A stretch of 35,443 nt of DNA, taken from an uncultured Acidimicrobiaceae bacterium. GTDB lineage: Bacteria > Actinomycetota > Acidimicrobiia > Acidimicrobiales > UBA8592. The notes under the pieces were generated by a model. That model ran no database searches and was not told the DNA's origin. It saw only the letters and a program-made list of their open reading frames with translations. The position numbers and the translations under genes were made by a program. The stretch is taken from positions 1 through 35,443 of the forward strand of contig CAJWET010000001.1 in the NCBI GenBank assembly GCA_913031515.1, read 5' to 3'. Positions 25,173 to 33,992 of the stretch are shown here, in pieces; within the stretch, counting starts at the first letter, position 1; the number at the start of each line of letters is the position of its first letter.

Positions 25173-25263
25173 ACTTTCCTCCTCGTTCGTGAGAATAAAT
25201 TAAAGAAGAACTGTGGTTAAGGCAAAATTAGAACGAAGAATTTCTCGTATTCGCTTCCGAGGT

Positions 25264-26997
25264 CTAGGTGTTCGCAGGAATAGGAACCGTGTAGGTATCT
25301 TTCCCACTTCTTAGAACTGTTCCGGGGAGAGCGTCCGTCGGCGCGTCGTCAATAACTGTTGGTACTCCATTTACGAAAACCCTATGCATTCCAATGGGAT
25401 CTGCGTACAGTCGACCAGCACCACCAGGGAGATCTTTGAGGAGAACAATATCGTCTGTATTTATAGTTTCCGGATTAAAGATCACGACATCTGCATACCA
25501 TCCTTCACGCAGAACCCCTCGATCTCGTAATCCAAAAAGGTCTGCGGGTACTTGCGTGATGTGGTGGATAGTGTCTTCCAACGTTGTAAGAGCTTTCCCA
25601 TGTAAGCAATCGTGCAGCCAGCTAGTGGTATATGGAGCTCCCGACATTCGATCAAGATGAGCGCCGGCGTCTGAACCTCCGATCATTACATCCGGATGCT
25701 TCCATGCTTCCGCCCGCATATACCAACTTGCAGGGTCATCATCCGTAGGCCCAGGCCATAAAACTGTCCGGAGATCATCGGCAAGGACAATGTCAAGTAG
25801 ACAATAGAAATCACGAACTCCGCGTTCTCTAGCAATCTCTCCAACAGTTCGCCCTTTCAATCCGTTATTTTCATCAGAGTAGGTGTCCCCGATTATGTAG
25901 CGCCCCCAACCAGTAAGCCTGCTAAATACGCCAGCATCGGGTGAAGCTGCACGTTCTTCCATGAACCGCCGTATTTCGGGATCGCGTAATTTCTTTTTTC
26001 GTTCTTCTACGGGTAGACCAAGGATTGGACCCCAGTCAGGCATCATATTTAGTCCGCAGTACGTCAGGAAGCTCATATTCATGCCAACAAGAACAGGCAT
26101 GGTCAACGCGACAACTCTTGCTCCTCGCTTCGTACATTCCTCCAATGCTTTTAACTGGTTTTGATAATCGTCAGGGCGAGCTGAATCGACTGTAAGAACG
26201 TTCCAATTTAAAGGTCGTTGACCCATCAACGACATATTTGCCATGAGATCAACTTCTTCATCGTTGAAGCCGCTGAGACAACCATCGCTAGCCCATTCAA
26301 GGGTCGTTCCCTCAAAATTCCCAACCACTTCACACAGTGCCAGTACTTCATCTTCTGTCGCGACGCGTGAAGGTACTGGATTACCGTTGCCATCGTTATG
26401 GGTGAATGCCCGTGTTGTTGAAAATCCGAGCCCCCCGTCATTAATACATTCAGATAAAAGGTCCTTCATAGTATTAATTTCATCTTCGGTAGCTACACGT
26501 TCCGCAGCTTCTTCACCCATGACTGCCAACCGCAATGCACAATGGCCAACCATAGTCGCGACATTCAGTCCTATATTCCCTTCAAGTTTTGACAGGTATT
26601 CACCGAAACTTTCCCAATCCCAACTCACTCCATTTTCGAGTGCTTCTAGAGGCATACCTTCGACCTTGACCATCATGCGTCGAAGATAGTCAGCATCAGA
26701 GGCGTTCTTCACAGGAGCGAGCGTAAATCCGCAGTTACCCATAACGATACTTGTAACCCCATGGAGATTTGATGGCGTTGCATGGGGATCCCAAAACAAT
26801 TGAGCGTCGTAATGGGTATGAGGATCAACAAAGCCAGGTGCAACAACCATACCTGTTGCATCGATTATTTCTTTCGCCTCACCCTCAACGTTTCCTACAT
26901 GGACTATCCGATTGCTTTGGATAGCAATATTGCCTTGGAAGCTATCACTACCTGTCCCGTCAACAATCGTGCCGCCTTTTATTAGGTAATCGAACAT
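25264..26997 (-). CDS. D-aminoacylase-type amidohydrolase (Amidohydrolase_3)
   Basis: This 577-residue protein matches N-acyl-D-amino-acid deacylase-like enzymes. The N-terminal beta domain starts LIKGGTIVDGTG. The metal motif is DPHTHYDAQ (His60, His62), then GNCGF with Cys89, the usual bridging cysteine ligand. The late catalytic Asp lies in GGSDAGAHLD, and the C-terminal part returns to the beta domain (GWYADVVIFNPETI). The length is at the high end for the family (480-580). It hydrolyses an amide or cyclic amide bond, but many actinobacterial members have unknown substrates, so D-amino-acid specificity should not be assumed. It follows the alcohol dehydrogenase by 34 nt on the same strand. 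Confidence 0.87.
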   Translation of the reverse strand: MFDYLIKGGTIVDGTGSDSFQGNIAIQSNRIVHVGNVEGEAKEIIDATGMVVAPGFVDPHTHYDAQLFWDPHATPSNLHGVTSIVMGNCGFTLAPVKNASDADYLRRMMVKVEGMPLEALENGVSWDWESFGEYLSKLEGNIGLNVATMVGHCALRLAVMGEEAAERVATEDEINTMKDLLSECINDGGLGFSTTRAFTHNDGNGNPVPSRVATEDEVLALCEVVGNFEGTTLEWASDGCLSGFNDEEVDLMANMSLMGQRPLNWNVLTVDSARPDDYQNQLKALEECTKRGARVVALTMPVLVGMNMSFLTYCGLNMMPDWGPILGLPVEERKKKLRDPEIRRFMEERAASPDAGVFSRLTGWGRYIIGDTYSDENNGLKGRTVGEIARERGVRDFYCLLDIVLADDLRTVLWPGPTDDDPASWYMRAEAWKHPDVMIGGSDAGAHLDRMSGAPYTTSWLHDCLHGKALTTLEDTIHHITQVPADLFGLRDRGVLREGWYADVVIFNPETINTDDIVLLKDLPGGAGRLYADPIGMHRVFVNGVPTVIDDAPTDALPGTVLRSGKDTYTVPIPANT

Positions 26998-27031
26998 GGT
27001 TCCACTCTAACTGTAGGGATCTCTCTTGGGA

Positions 27032-28123
27032 TTATCCATGGGGGAGAAGTACCGTCCGTGCTTCCGTTCCAATTTTCATCGCATCAAACGCTGCTTGAAT
27101 GCCGTCCAATCCGGCCGTATTTGAGATCATCTCATCTAATTTGAGTCGCCCACGCATATAGAGATCAGCGAGCATAGGGAAATCTTTTCTAGGCTTTGCA
27201 CCACCAGCTCGTATCCCCATCAATTGTTTGTTTTGATGCAGACTTTGAAACCCATAGGTTACCGTTGCAGTAAGATCTGGGACGCCAACGGCACAGATAT
27301 TGCCACCGGGTCTAGTCATATTAATAGCGTTACTTAAAAGAGTGGTATGTCCAACCACTTCAAAAGAATGGTTTGCCCCTAATGGGAGCAATTCCTTCAC
27401 AGCGGCGACGGAATCAAACTCTTCTCCCTCAGAAAGAATAAAATCAGTGGCTCCAAATTCTCGAGCTAAGCTCTCTTTTTCTGCGACTCGGTCTATAGCA
27501 ATAATTTGACTCGCTCCGACCAGATCTGCAGCTTGAATGACATTCAAACCAACGCCTCCAGCCCCGATGACAACCACACTATCGCCAATCTGTACTTTCG
27601 CTCGATTAAAGACAGCTCCAGTTCCGGTAATAACTCCGCAACCTATGAGAGACGCTGACGCTAGAGGCATCTCCTTTGGGATAGGAATACACTGATTTTC
27701 ATTAACTATTGTTTCTTGAACAAACGCACCGATATTAGCGAAATTGTAGAGAAGCTGGTCACCTTCACGGTATGGCTGCGTAAGACCCCCCATACCCCCA
27801 TTCCTGCAGTTCCCAGGATGGCCATCTTCACACTCAGGACAATGACCACAATTACCAAATGTTGAAAGGATAACGTGATCTCCTTTTTGGCAGTACGTGA
27901 CAGCTGATCCAACTTCAACGACTTTTCCAGCCGCCTCATGTCCTGGAACTAAAGGGGTTGGCATGTAATATTTTCCGTGCACACAACTCAGATCAGATCC
28001 ACAGACGCCTGCCGCGTGGATTTCAACCCGAACTTGCCTTGGCAATAAATCAGCTACGAGCTCAATATTGTCGGATAAACGGATGCTCTCTTCAGTGGTT
28101 CCTTCCAGAATAAGTCCTTGCAT
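27032..28123 (-). CDS. Zinc-dependent alcohol dehydrogenase (MDR superfamily)
   Basis: This 363-residue medium-chain dehydrogenase has catalytic zinc ligands Cys41 (GVCGSD) and His62 with Glu63 (GHEAAG). The structural zinc loop is Cys92, Cys95, Cys98 and Cys106 (CGHCPECEDGHPGNC), and the NAD(P) motif is GAGGVG. Spacing and the LIGCGVITGTGAV block recall class III-like and NDMA-dependent actinobacterial alcohol dehydrogenases. Mycofactocin dependence is possible but cannot be shown here, as no mft gene is in view. It opens a minus-strand series running through the aminoacylase, SDR, DoxX and amine oxidase genes and diverges from the DapB-like gene. The likely reaction is alcohol to aldehyde or ketone. 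Confidence 0.9.
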   Translation of the reverse strand: MQGLILEGTTEESIRLSDNIELVADLLPRQVRVEIHAAGVCGSDLSCVHGKYYMPTPLVPGHEAAGKVVEVGSAVTYCQKGDHVILSTFGNCGHCPECEDGHPGNCRNGGMGGLTQPYREGDQLLYNFANIGAFVQETIVNENQCIPIPKEMPLASASLIGCGVITGTGAVFNRAKVQIGDSVVVIGAGGVGLNVIQAADLVGASQIIAIDRVAEKESLAREFGATDFILSEGEEFDSVAAVKELLPLGANHSFEVVGHTTLLSNAINMTRPGGNICAVGVPDLTATVTYGFQSLHQNKQLMGIRAGGAKPRKDFPMLADLYMRGRLKLDEMISNTAGLDGIQAAFDAMKIGTEARTVLLPHG

Positions 28124-28219
28124 TTTTATCTACTTTCTCATACGTCTTGTCCCATTGTCGCGCATCTTTTGTTGTTCGCCCATCTCAATCGGCATCATGA
28201 AAGAAAACTATACCAATTT

Positions 28220-28232
28220 GGGGATATTCCCC
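28220..28232. promoter_or_regulatory. Short inverted repeat in a divergent promoter
   Basis: GGGGA-TAT-TCCCC has 5-bp arms and a 3-nt spacer and lies in the 170-nt region between the alcohol dehydrogenase and the DapB-like gene. It is about 60 nt upstream of the plus-strand start. It could be an operator for either gene; short arms make chance occurrence quite possible. Confidence 0.25.
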
Positions 28233-28293
28233 TTTAGTTAGCTCTCTCGCCTCTCGTCACATATCGTTACATCAGGGATGGAAGAGAGAGACA

Positions 28294-29370
28294 ATGGGTA
28301 AAGATGTTGTTGTTTGGGGAACTGGAAATGTTGGTCGTCCGGCGGTTCGTTCCGTAGTTGCAAATAAAGATCTTAATCTGAGTGGCGTATTGGTTCATAA
28401 CCCCGAAAAAGTCGGTAAAGATGCTGGTGAACTGGCTGGCATCGAGCCGACTGGAGTTATAGCTACAGACGATATTTCTGTAGTTTTTGATGATCAAGTT
28501 GATGCTGTTGTCTACGCCGTCAATGCTGACTTTCGGCCGATGGAGTCCCTTGACGAAGCAGAGAAGCTTCTCCGTAGCGGAAAGAATGTTGTCACATCCA
28601 GCTTTTACTCGCTGTACCACCCGCCTTCGATGCCGGAAGATCTTGCAGATCGGTTTACGAATGCCTGTGTTGAAGGAAACGCGTCAATCTTTGCATCAGG
28701 AATCGATCCCGGGTGGACGTGTGACATCCTTCCATTGCTTCTGGCTGGTGTAAGTGCTGATATAACTGAAATCCGGTCAAGAGAATTGATGAACTATGCG
28801 CTTTATGACCAGCCGGATGCTGTTCGAAACCTCGTAGGTTTCGGGATGCCGATAGATCAGACTCCCCCCATGGTGCTTGATTTTTCAATGCAGATGGTAT
28901 GGGGTCCAGAAATCCGGATCCTTGCGGATGGACTCGGAGTTGAACTTGAAGAGATTCGAACGCACGTTGAAAAACGGGCATTAGAAAAAACCGTCACCGT
29001 GGAAGGAATGGGAGATTTTGATAAAGGGACGATCGGAGCTCTGCGGTTTGAAATACAGGGAATCGTAAATGGGAAACCCATGTTAGTGATGGAACATGTT
29101 ACACGAATAGATGATGATTGCGCCCCTGATTGGCCTTACCCTTCTTCCGGACAAGGGATTCATCAGGTTGAGATAACTGGTAAACCTAGCCTCTCCGTCA
29201 CTGTTCATGGGGAAGAACATGGTGAACGTGGTGCTGCAGGGGGAGGAAACGGAACAGCTGCGAACCGCATTGTCAATGCAATCCCAGCAGTTTGTGCTGC
29301 TTCCCCTGGTGTTCTCCATCCACTTGATGTCACTCCGTTGAATATTGGAGCCCAGTTTAAGGATTCATAG
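28294..29370 (+). CDS. DapB-like NAD(P)H-dependent amine dehydrogenase family protein
   Basis: This 358-residue protein starts with a Rossmann fold, VVWGTGNVGRPA (Gly9, Gly11, Gly14), and has a DapB-like C-terminal domain (ASGIDPGWTCDILP near 136-149). It belongs to the actinobacterial group often labelled dihydrodipicolinate reductase, which includes 2,4-diaminopentanoate dehydrogenase relatives. It is not the biosynthetic DapB: it is about 100 residues longer. The likely chemistry is reversible oxidative deamination or reduction next to a C-N or C=O bond; the substrate is unknown. GGAAGAGAG precedes the ATG. The next SDR starts 14 nt after its stop, so the two are co-transcribed. Confidence 0.82.
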   Translation: MGKDVVVWGTGNVGRPAVRSVVANKDLNLSGVLVHNPEKVGKDAGELAGIEPTGVIATDDISVVFDDQVDAVVYAVNADFRPMESLDEAEKLLRSGKNVVTSSFYSLYHPPSMPEDLADRFTNACVEGNASIFASGIDPGWTCDILPLLLAGVSADITEIRSRELMNYALYDQPDAVRNLVGFGMPIDQTPPMVLDFSMQMVWGPEIRILADGLGVELEEIRTHVEKRALEKTVTVEGMGDFDKGTIGALRFEIQGIVNGKPMLVMEHVTRIDDDCAPDWPYPSSGQGIHQVEITGKPSLSVTVHGEEHGERGAAGGGNGTAANRIVNAIPAVCAASPGVLHPLDVTPLNIGAQFKDS

Positions 29371-29384
29371 AAAGGATAGAAGCG

Positions 29385-30158
29385 ATGGTAATCCCTGAAG
29401 AAGCATTTACTGACCTTGATGGGAAAGTAGTCACAATTACCGGCGGTAGCAGGGGATTGGGGAAAGAGATGGCTCTCGCCTTTGCACGTTGTGGAGCGCA
29501 TGTTGTTATTGCAAGCAGGAAAAAAGAAAACTGTGAAGCGTTAGCGGCCGACATAACTGAAAATATAGGGATAGAAGCGCTTGCAGCCGAATGCCATGTC
29601 GGTGAGTGGGATCAGTGCGACGCGTTGTTTAACACAGTTCTTCAAACATTCGGAAAGTGTGATGTACTTATCAATAACGCTGGAATGTCACCCTTATATG
29701 GGTCGTTAACAGATGTTTCTCAGGAACTTTTCGACAAAGTTCTCAATGTCAACTTACGAGGCCCATTCAGACTTTCCGCGAAATTCGGTGAACAGATGGT
29801 TCAAGATGGTAGTGGTGCAATTATCAATATCAGCTCCGTAGCTGCAGCCCAGCCAAACCCCAATGAAGCCCCATATGGGGCAGCGAAAGCAGGTTTGCAA
29901 TCATTAACAAAATCATTCTCACGTGCTTACGCTCCACAAGTACGTGTTAATTGCATCATGCCTGGACCTTTCCTCACTGATATCAGTGACGCATGGTCAG
30001 AAGAAACCCACAAGTCCTTAGAAGCATTACCGCTAGGACGAGGAGGTCAACCTAGTGAAATAGTGGGAGCTGCACTCTACTTCGCTAGTAATGCAAGTTC
30101 CTTTACAACAGGAGCTGTCCTCAAAATAGATGGCGGATTAATCGCTTCGCCTTCATAA
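29385..30158 (+). CDS. Short-chain dehydrogenase/reductase (SDR 3)
   Basis: This 257-residue classical SDR has TGGSRGLG near 19-26, NNAG, the active Ser in NISSVAA and Y-x-x-x-K in PYGAAKAG, ending with IDGG. The basic residues after beta-2 (ASRKKE) favour NADP(H), unlike SDR 2. AAAGGA lies 9 nt before the ATG, 14 nt downstream of the amine-dehydrogenase-like gene. Its TAA directly abuts the TAA of the opposite-strand SDR 4, with no base between them. The likely role is reduction of a ketone intermediate; the substrate is unknown. Confidence 0.92.
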   Translation: MVIPEEAFTDLDGKVVTITGGSRGLGKEMALAFARCGAHVVIASRKKENCEALAADITENIGIEALAAECHVGEWDQCDALFNTVLQTFGKCDVLINNAGMSPLYGSLTDVSQELFDKVLNVNLRGPFRLSAKFGEQMVQDGSGAIINISSVAAAQPNPNEAPYGAAKAGLQSLTKSFSRAYAPQVRVNCIMPGPFLTDISDAWSEETHKSLEALPLGRGGQPSEIVGAALYFASNASSFTTGAVLKIDGGLIASPS

Positions 30159-31016
30159 TTAAAGTGTTTTTGGCCGGTTTACAAAACGTTTCGCTTCAGG
30201 AGAGAAGAACCAGCCGCCGCCAGCATGGCTTCCTCCATCGACAGGGATATTGTGTCCTGTCACGAAAGCCGACAAATCACTAGCGAGAAAAAGAGCAACT
30301 CTCGCTTGATCTTCTGGCCAGCCAAGCCTACCTACCGGAGCCCACGCTTCCCATAGATGATCAGCATCTTCATATCCCGAAATATAGTTCACCTGCGGTG
30401 TTTGGGTTAGATCGACGCCCATGCCGTTCACACGAATGCCTTTCCTGCCAAATCCGGAAGCGAGACATGTTGAAAAATGGTTCACTGCGGCTTTCATAGC
30501 TCCATAAATCGGATCACCTGGATAGCCTCGCATCCCCTCAACTGAATGCACATTGATAATCGATCCGCCCCCTCCGTCAATCATTGATTGCAAAAAAGCG
30601 TGCGTTACGAGAAAAACGTGGTGCAAATTAATATCGTACATTTCCTTCCACGAATCAGGAGAAGAATCAAGAAATCTAACCAACGGACGATAATCTCCCA
30701 CGTTGTTTACGAGGACATCAATGTGTCCATGCGTATCTAAAACCTTTTTCTGAAGGTCAGTGACATCGCTTTCTTCGCGGACATCCATGATATGTGCTCG
30801 TGCATTTCCCCCAGCACTGGTGATCTCTTGGACAGCGGTATTGGCAAGCTCAGCATCAATTTCAGCAATTTCTACTATTGCTCCATGCTCCGCAAACAAC
30901 TCACTGATCCCACGGCCAATCCCTCCGCCTCCGCCGGTAACAACCGCAACCTTTCCCTCAAGGAGAAGATTCCAATTCTCAATATTTGGAACATTGGCAG
31001 GAGTTTGTGAATTCAT
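30159..31016 (-). CDS. Short-chain dehydrogenase/reductase (SDR 4)
   Basis: This 285-residue SDR has TGGGGGIG near 27-34, Glu at the end of beta-2 (IAEIDAE), NNVG in place of NNAG, Ser in NVHSVEG and Y-x-x-x-K in IYGAMKAA. After the VDGG motif it carries a Gly/Trp-rich tail. The first 18 residues form a polar extension. It begins 7 nt after the stop of the Amidohydrolase_2 gene at 31024 and so belongs to the same minus-strand transcript. It shares its end with SDR 3 on the other strand. It probably acts on a product or substrate of that amidohydrolase. Confidence 0.9.
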   Translation of the reverse strand: MNSQTPANVPNIENWNLLLEGKVAVVTGGGGGIGRGISELFAEHGAIVEIAEIDAELANTAVQEITSAGGNARAHIMDVREESDVTDLQKKVLDTHGHIDVLVNNVGDYRPLVRFLDSSPDSWKEMYDINLHHVFLVTHAFLQSMIDGGGGSIINVHSVEGMRGYPGDPIYGAMKAAVNHFSTCLASGFGRKGIRVNGMGVDLTQTPQVNYISGYEDADHLWEAWAPVGRLGWPEDQARVALFLASDLSAFVTGHNIPVDGGSHAGGGWFFSPEAKRFVNRPKTL

Positions 31017-31023
31017 TCAAGCC

Positions 31024-32238
31024 CTAGATGTTATCGAGAGGAAGAACAACATCCGGTAACGGGTGCCGGTACAGTTTCGCGGCATTCTCAGAACACATCA
31101 TCCGAAGTTCATGCAGGGGGATATGTCCCCAAGCATCGCGGATTACCTTCTGAGTATTTGGCCAGGTTCCATCACCATGAGGATAATCGGTTTCAACACA
31201 GATATTTTCCACTCCAATAACATCGCGTGTGTCAATTGTTGAAGGATCATCAAGAGTGCAGAACCAAAAGTTCCGTCGAAGAACATCAGCGGGACGTTCA
31301 TCCCACCCCAAGCCGTACCCAGAGCGGTCAATGATGTTCTCTAAGCGGTCAATGAGCATCGCGACCCACCCGATCCCTCCTTCAGACATAGCAATTTTGA
31401 GATTAGGGAATCGAAGAGGATATTCGCTCCATAACCAATGCGCGCAAGCACCCAGTGAAAGTTGGCCGAACAGCGTCGCCCCGATCTGCATGGCTGGGGC
31501 TCCAGGCGTAAAAGGGGTCACTCCTGAACTCCCGACATGGAGAGAAATAACGGTTTCTGTTTCCGCACATGCGGCGATAATAGGATCCCAGAATTCCTTA
31601 TCCCAAAGATTCGGAAAACCAATATGATGTGGCATTTCAGGAAGCGTCACGGAAACAAACCCGCGTTCAGCATTCCGATGGATCTCCTTGACGGCGGCTT
31701 CACTATCTCCGAGGTAGGTGATACCTCCAGGAATCACCCGTTCAGGGTATTTCGAGTACCATTCCGTGAAGAGCCAATCGTTCCAAGCTTTAACAGCATC
31801 GATGCCCACATCCCTGTTCGTTGCTTTGGCAAACACTGTTCCACAAAAACCCGTGATCTGTGAAGGAAAGTTGAGCATTGCCCAAATACCACCAAGATCC
31901 ATGTCCTTTATACGAGCGTCAATGTCATAACAACCCGGCCTCATCTGATCAAAGCGGAAAGGTTCCACCTTAACGGTTTCCGGTTTCCTGCCCGCTACAG
32001 CATTCATCCCAACCTGACTGTAAGTAGCACCTTCAAAATCCCAGACCTGATGTCCTTGATCCGTTTCAACCAATTGCGGCCCGAGGTCCCGTAAATCAGG
32101 TTGCATGTATTCTTTGAAAAGATGTGGAGGTTCCACTACATGGTCATCAACAGAAATGATGGTGTATGAAACCTCACCCGGTTCAGGGTCCGGTAGGAAA
32201 AGATCAGAATCTAAAGAAGTTGTCAAAGGGGACTCCAT
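31024..32238 (-). CDS. Amidohydrolase_2 family metal-dependent enzyme (third member)
   Basis: This 404-residue PF04909-type protein carries the canonical VDDHVVEP motif (Asp31, His33, Glu36), a central ISLHVGSSG strand His and the late CVETDYPHGDGTWPNT active-site Asp. It is more canonical at the first motif than the tandem pair at 18194-20839, which read DSH without the following Glu-Pro, so it represents a different subfamily. The likely chemistry is decarboxylation, hydration or ring-cleavage-product hydrolysis. No strong ribosome binding site precedes the ATG. The SDR 4 gene follows by 7 nt. The substrate is unknown. Confidence 0.88.
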   Translation of the reverse strand: MESPLTTSLDSDLFLPDPEPGEVSYTIISVDDHVVEPPHLFKEYMQPDLRDLGPQLVETDQGHQVWDFEGATYSQVGMNAVAGRKPETVKVEPFRFDQMRPGCYDIDARIKDMDLGGIWAMLNFPSQITGFCGTVFAKATNRDVGIDAVKAWNDWLFTEWYSKYPERVIPGGITYLGDSEAAVKEIHRNAERGFVSVTLPEMPHHIGFPNLWDKEFWDPIIAACAETETVISLHVGSSGVTPFTPGAPAMQIGATLFGQLSLGACAHWLWSEYPLRFPNLKIAMSEGGIGWVAMLIDRLENIIDRSGYGLGWDERPADVLRRNFWFCTLDDPSTIDTRDVIGVENICVETDYPHGDGTWPNTQKVIRDAWGHIPLHELRMMCSENAAKLYRHPLPDVVLPLDNI

Positions 32239-32259
32239 TGCAGTGCGAAAAATCTCTAT

Positions 32260-32289
32260 TGTTGTGGTAACTATAAAAGCAGCACAACA
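32260..32289. promoter_or_regulatory. Widely spaced inverted repeat in a divergent promoter
   Basis: TGTTGTG (32260-32266) and CACAACA (32283-32289) are perfect 7-bp arms with a 16-nt AT-rich spacer, between the third amidohydrolase and SDR 5. A TATAGT-like hexamer in the spacer on the minus strand could be a -10 element for the amidohydrolase. The arrangement would fit a dimeric regulator, but the evidence is only the repeat itself. Confidence 0.25.
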
Positions 32290-32321
32290 TCACCCTAGAG
32301 TTTGAAGGAGAGAGAGAAAAG

Positions 32322-33149
32322 GTGAAGACAAAAAAAGTCGCATTCGTGACCGGCGCAAGCCGAGGGATAGGAAGAGCTTGCGCTGTTGCTCTAGCTCAAG
32401 CTGGATATGACGTAGCCGTTTCTGCACGAACCATGGTTGATGGGACAGCGGTTCTAGATGATGGTGTAACTCCAGTTCCGGGGGGCTTGGACACAACAGT
32501 TAAGCAAATAAACGCAACTGGCCAAGAAGGTTTTCCTATAGAGATGGATCTGTTAGATCGGAATTCAGTGCTTCTCGCGGCTGACTTAGCTTTGGAATAT
32601 TTTGGCCATATTGATGTCCTCCTCAATAACGCCATTTATCAGGGTCCGGGGGCGATGCTCACAATAGAAGAACTTGAAGACAAGTACCTTAATCAGTTAT
32701 TCGAAGGAAATGTTTTTGCTCAACTTGCCCTTATACGTCATCTTCTTCCAATGTTTATCAAACAAGGAGGAGCAACCATAGTCAATATGATTTCCGCAAC
32801 TGCGTTCATAAATCCGCCAGGGAAAATAGGTTCAGGAGGATGGGGGGTGGGATACGCAATGTCCAAATCAGCTTTCGAAAGAATAGCTCCCTTACTTATG
32901 ACCGAACACGGAGACGAAGGGATAATCTCCTACAACATTGACCCAGGGCATGTCGTTACAGAACGGCAAATAGCGAAACGGAAAGAAAAAGAATATACAG
33001 CGTTTCCTAGCGCACCTCCGGAAGCTATAGGAGCTGCTGTTGCTTGGCTCGTTGAAGATCCACGAGCTCCAGAAGAATATGCGGGGACAATAATCAATGC
33101 GCAACGAGAAACTAAAAAGCGGGGGTTACTCCCGGGCTGGCCTGATTAA
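32322..33149 (+). CDS. Short-chain dehydrogenase/reductase (SDR 5)
   Basis: This 275-residue SDR has TGASRGIG near 10-17 and an ART sequence after beta-2, suggesting NADP(H). It then has an insertion of about 25 residues (after VSARTMVDG) before the next helix. NNAI replaces NNAG; Ser is in NMISAT and Y-x-x-x-K in GYAMSKSA. The start is a GTG, with GGAG 11 nt upstream. It is most similar, within this window, to SDR 6 at 34044, which has a comparable insertion. It converges on the acetoacetate-decarboxylase-like gene with 7 nt between stops. The substrate is unknown. Confidence 0.9.
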   Translation: MKTKKVAFVTGASRGIGRACAVALAQAGYDVAVSARTMVDGTAVLDDGVTPVPGGLDTTVKQINATGQEGFPIEMDLLDRNSVLLAADLALEYFGHIDVLLNNAIYQGPGAMLTIEELEDKYLNQLFEGNVFAQLALIRHLLPMFIKQGGATIVNMISATAFINPPGKIGSGGWGVGYAMSKSAFERIAPLLMTEHGDEGIISYNIDPGHVVTERQIAKRKEKEYTAFPSAPPEAIGAAVAWLVEDPRAPEEYAGTIINAQRETKKRGLLPGWPD

Positions 33150-33156
33150 AATTACT

Positions 33157-33927
33157 TTAGGGTCGCCAGTTTCTCGGGCCGCCGCGTTCACCCGGCCAGC
33201 GTGACCCGCCGATAGTATCTGCGAACGGCCAAAATCCTTCTGGGTCCAATGGGCCTGCATTAGTGATTTCACGGCTCTTATGTGCGGAACGGACAAGCTG
33301 GGCGGAAACCTGCTCGCGCATTGGCAGGAGTTCCGTGTAGGGATCCCACGGGCTTTCACGGAGAATAAGATCTCCAGAGAGATCTTCGATCTCAACGGGT
33401 TCACTGACACTATGGACACGGACAACATGAGGTGGGAAATCATATTGTCCCTCAGCTCCACCTATTTGCCTTGATGATTTAATCCACCACTCATTTTCTT
33501 CTACTTCTCCACCATCGAGGCTCACATTCCCATTGGAATGTCCACGGAACTCCATGAACGTGTATCCCTGATGTTCACAAACAGCTTCCACGTAGTCATC
33601 TATCCGGTAGAAAGAAATGCTACATGGAAATTTCGGCTGCCCATTCAACTCTTGGCTAATGAAAATAGCGGCTTCTTGGTCGATACCCATGCCGACACAA
33701 AACAGACCATCCATACCATCGAAAGAAGCACGAACTTTTGTACTCACCCCATATTCGGGTTCGGCAAGGATGGGAACACAGTACACGTTGATTTGAACGA
33801 TTGGATCCCCGCTTGGTTCAAGTCCGGGTGGTAGCAACGCTGCGATTTTTTCCGCATCGGTCCGGTAAGAAACTTTCAATTTCGGCCATCCACCTGTTTC
33901 GCCGGGTCGTGTTAGATGATCACTCAT
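33157..33927 (-). CDS. Acetoacetate decarboxylase (ADC) family protein
   Basis: This 256-residue protein has the ADC fold signature SQELNGQPKFP. Lys99 aligns with the Schiff-base lysine and Glu93 lies just ahead, as in ADC. The lysine that follows the Schiff-base lysine in acetoacetate decarboxylase is Phe here, and the length is typical. Family members decarboxylate beta-keto acids or catalyse aldol-type, retro-aldol or dehydration steps on keto acids, so a true acetoacetate substrate is unlikely. An in-frame TTG lies four codons upstream, but GGAG sits 8 nt before the ATG at 33927. It diverges from SDR 6, with a perfect palindrome in between. Confidence 0.85.
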   Translation of the reverse strand: MSDHLTRPGETGGWPKLKVSYRTDAEKIAALLPPGLEPSGDPIVQINVYCVPILAEPEYGVSTKVRASFDGMDGLFCVGMGIDQEAAIFISQELNGQPKFPCSISFYRIDDYVEAVCEHQGYTFMEFRGHSNGNVSLDGGEVEENEWWIKSSRQIGGAEGQYDFPPHVVRVHSVSEPVEIEDLSGDLILRESPWDPYTELLPMREQVSAQLVRSAHKSREITNAGPLDPEGFWPFADTIGGSRWPGERGGPRNWRP

Positions 33928-33992
33928 AATTTTCTCCAATGTAACGGTTTTCCTTTTGGCTACTTTGGCACAATCGCCAGCGTTTTGCGAAA

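Noticed and set aside
26243..26689. 148-residue plus-strand frame
   Set aside because: It is antisense to the D-aminoacylase-like gene and Ser/Arg-rich, typical of a shadow frame.
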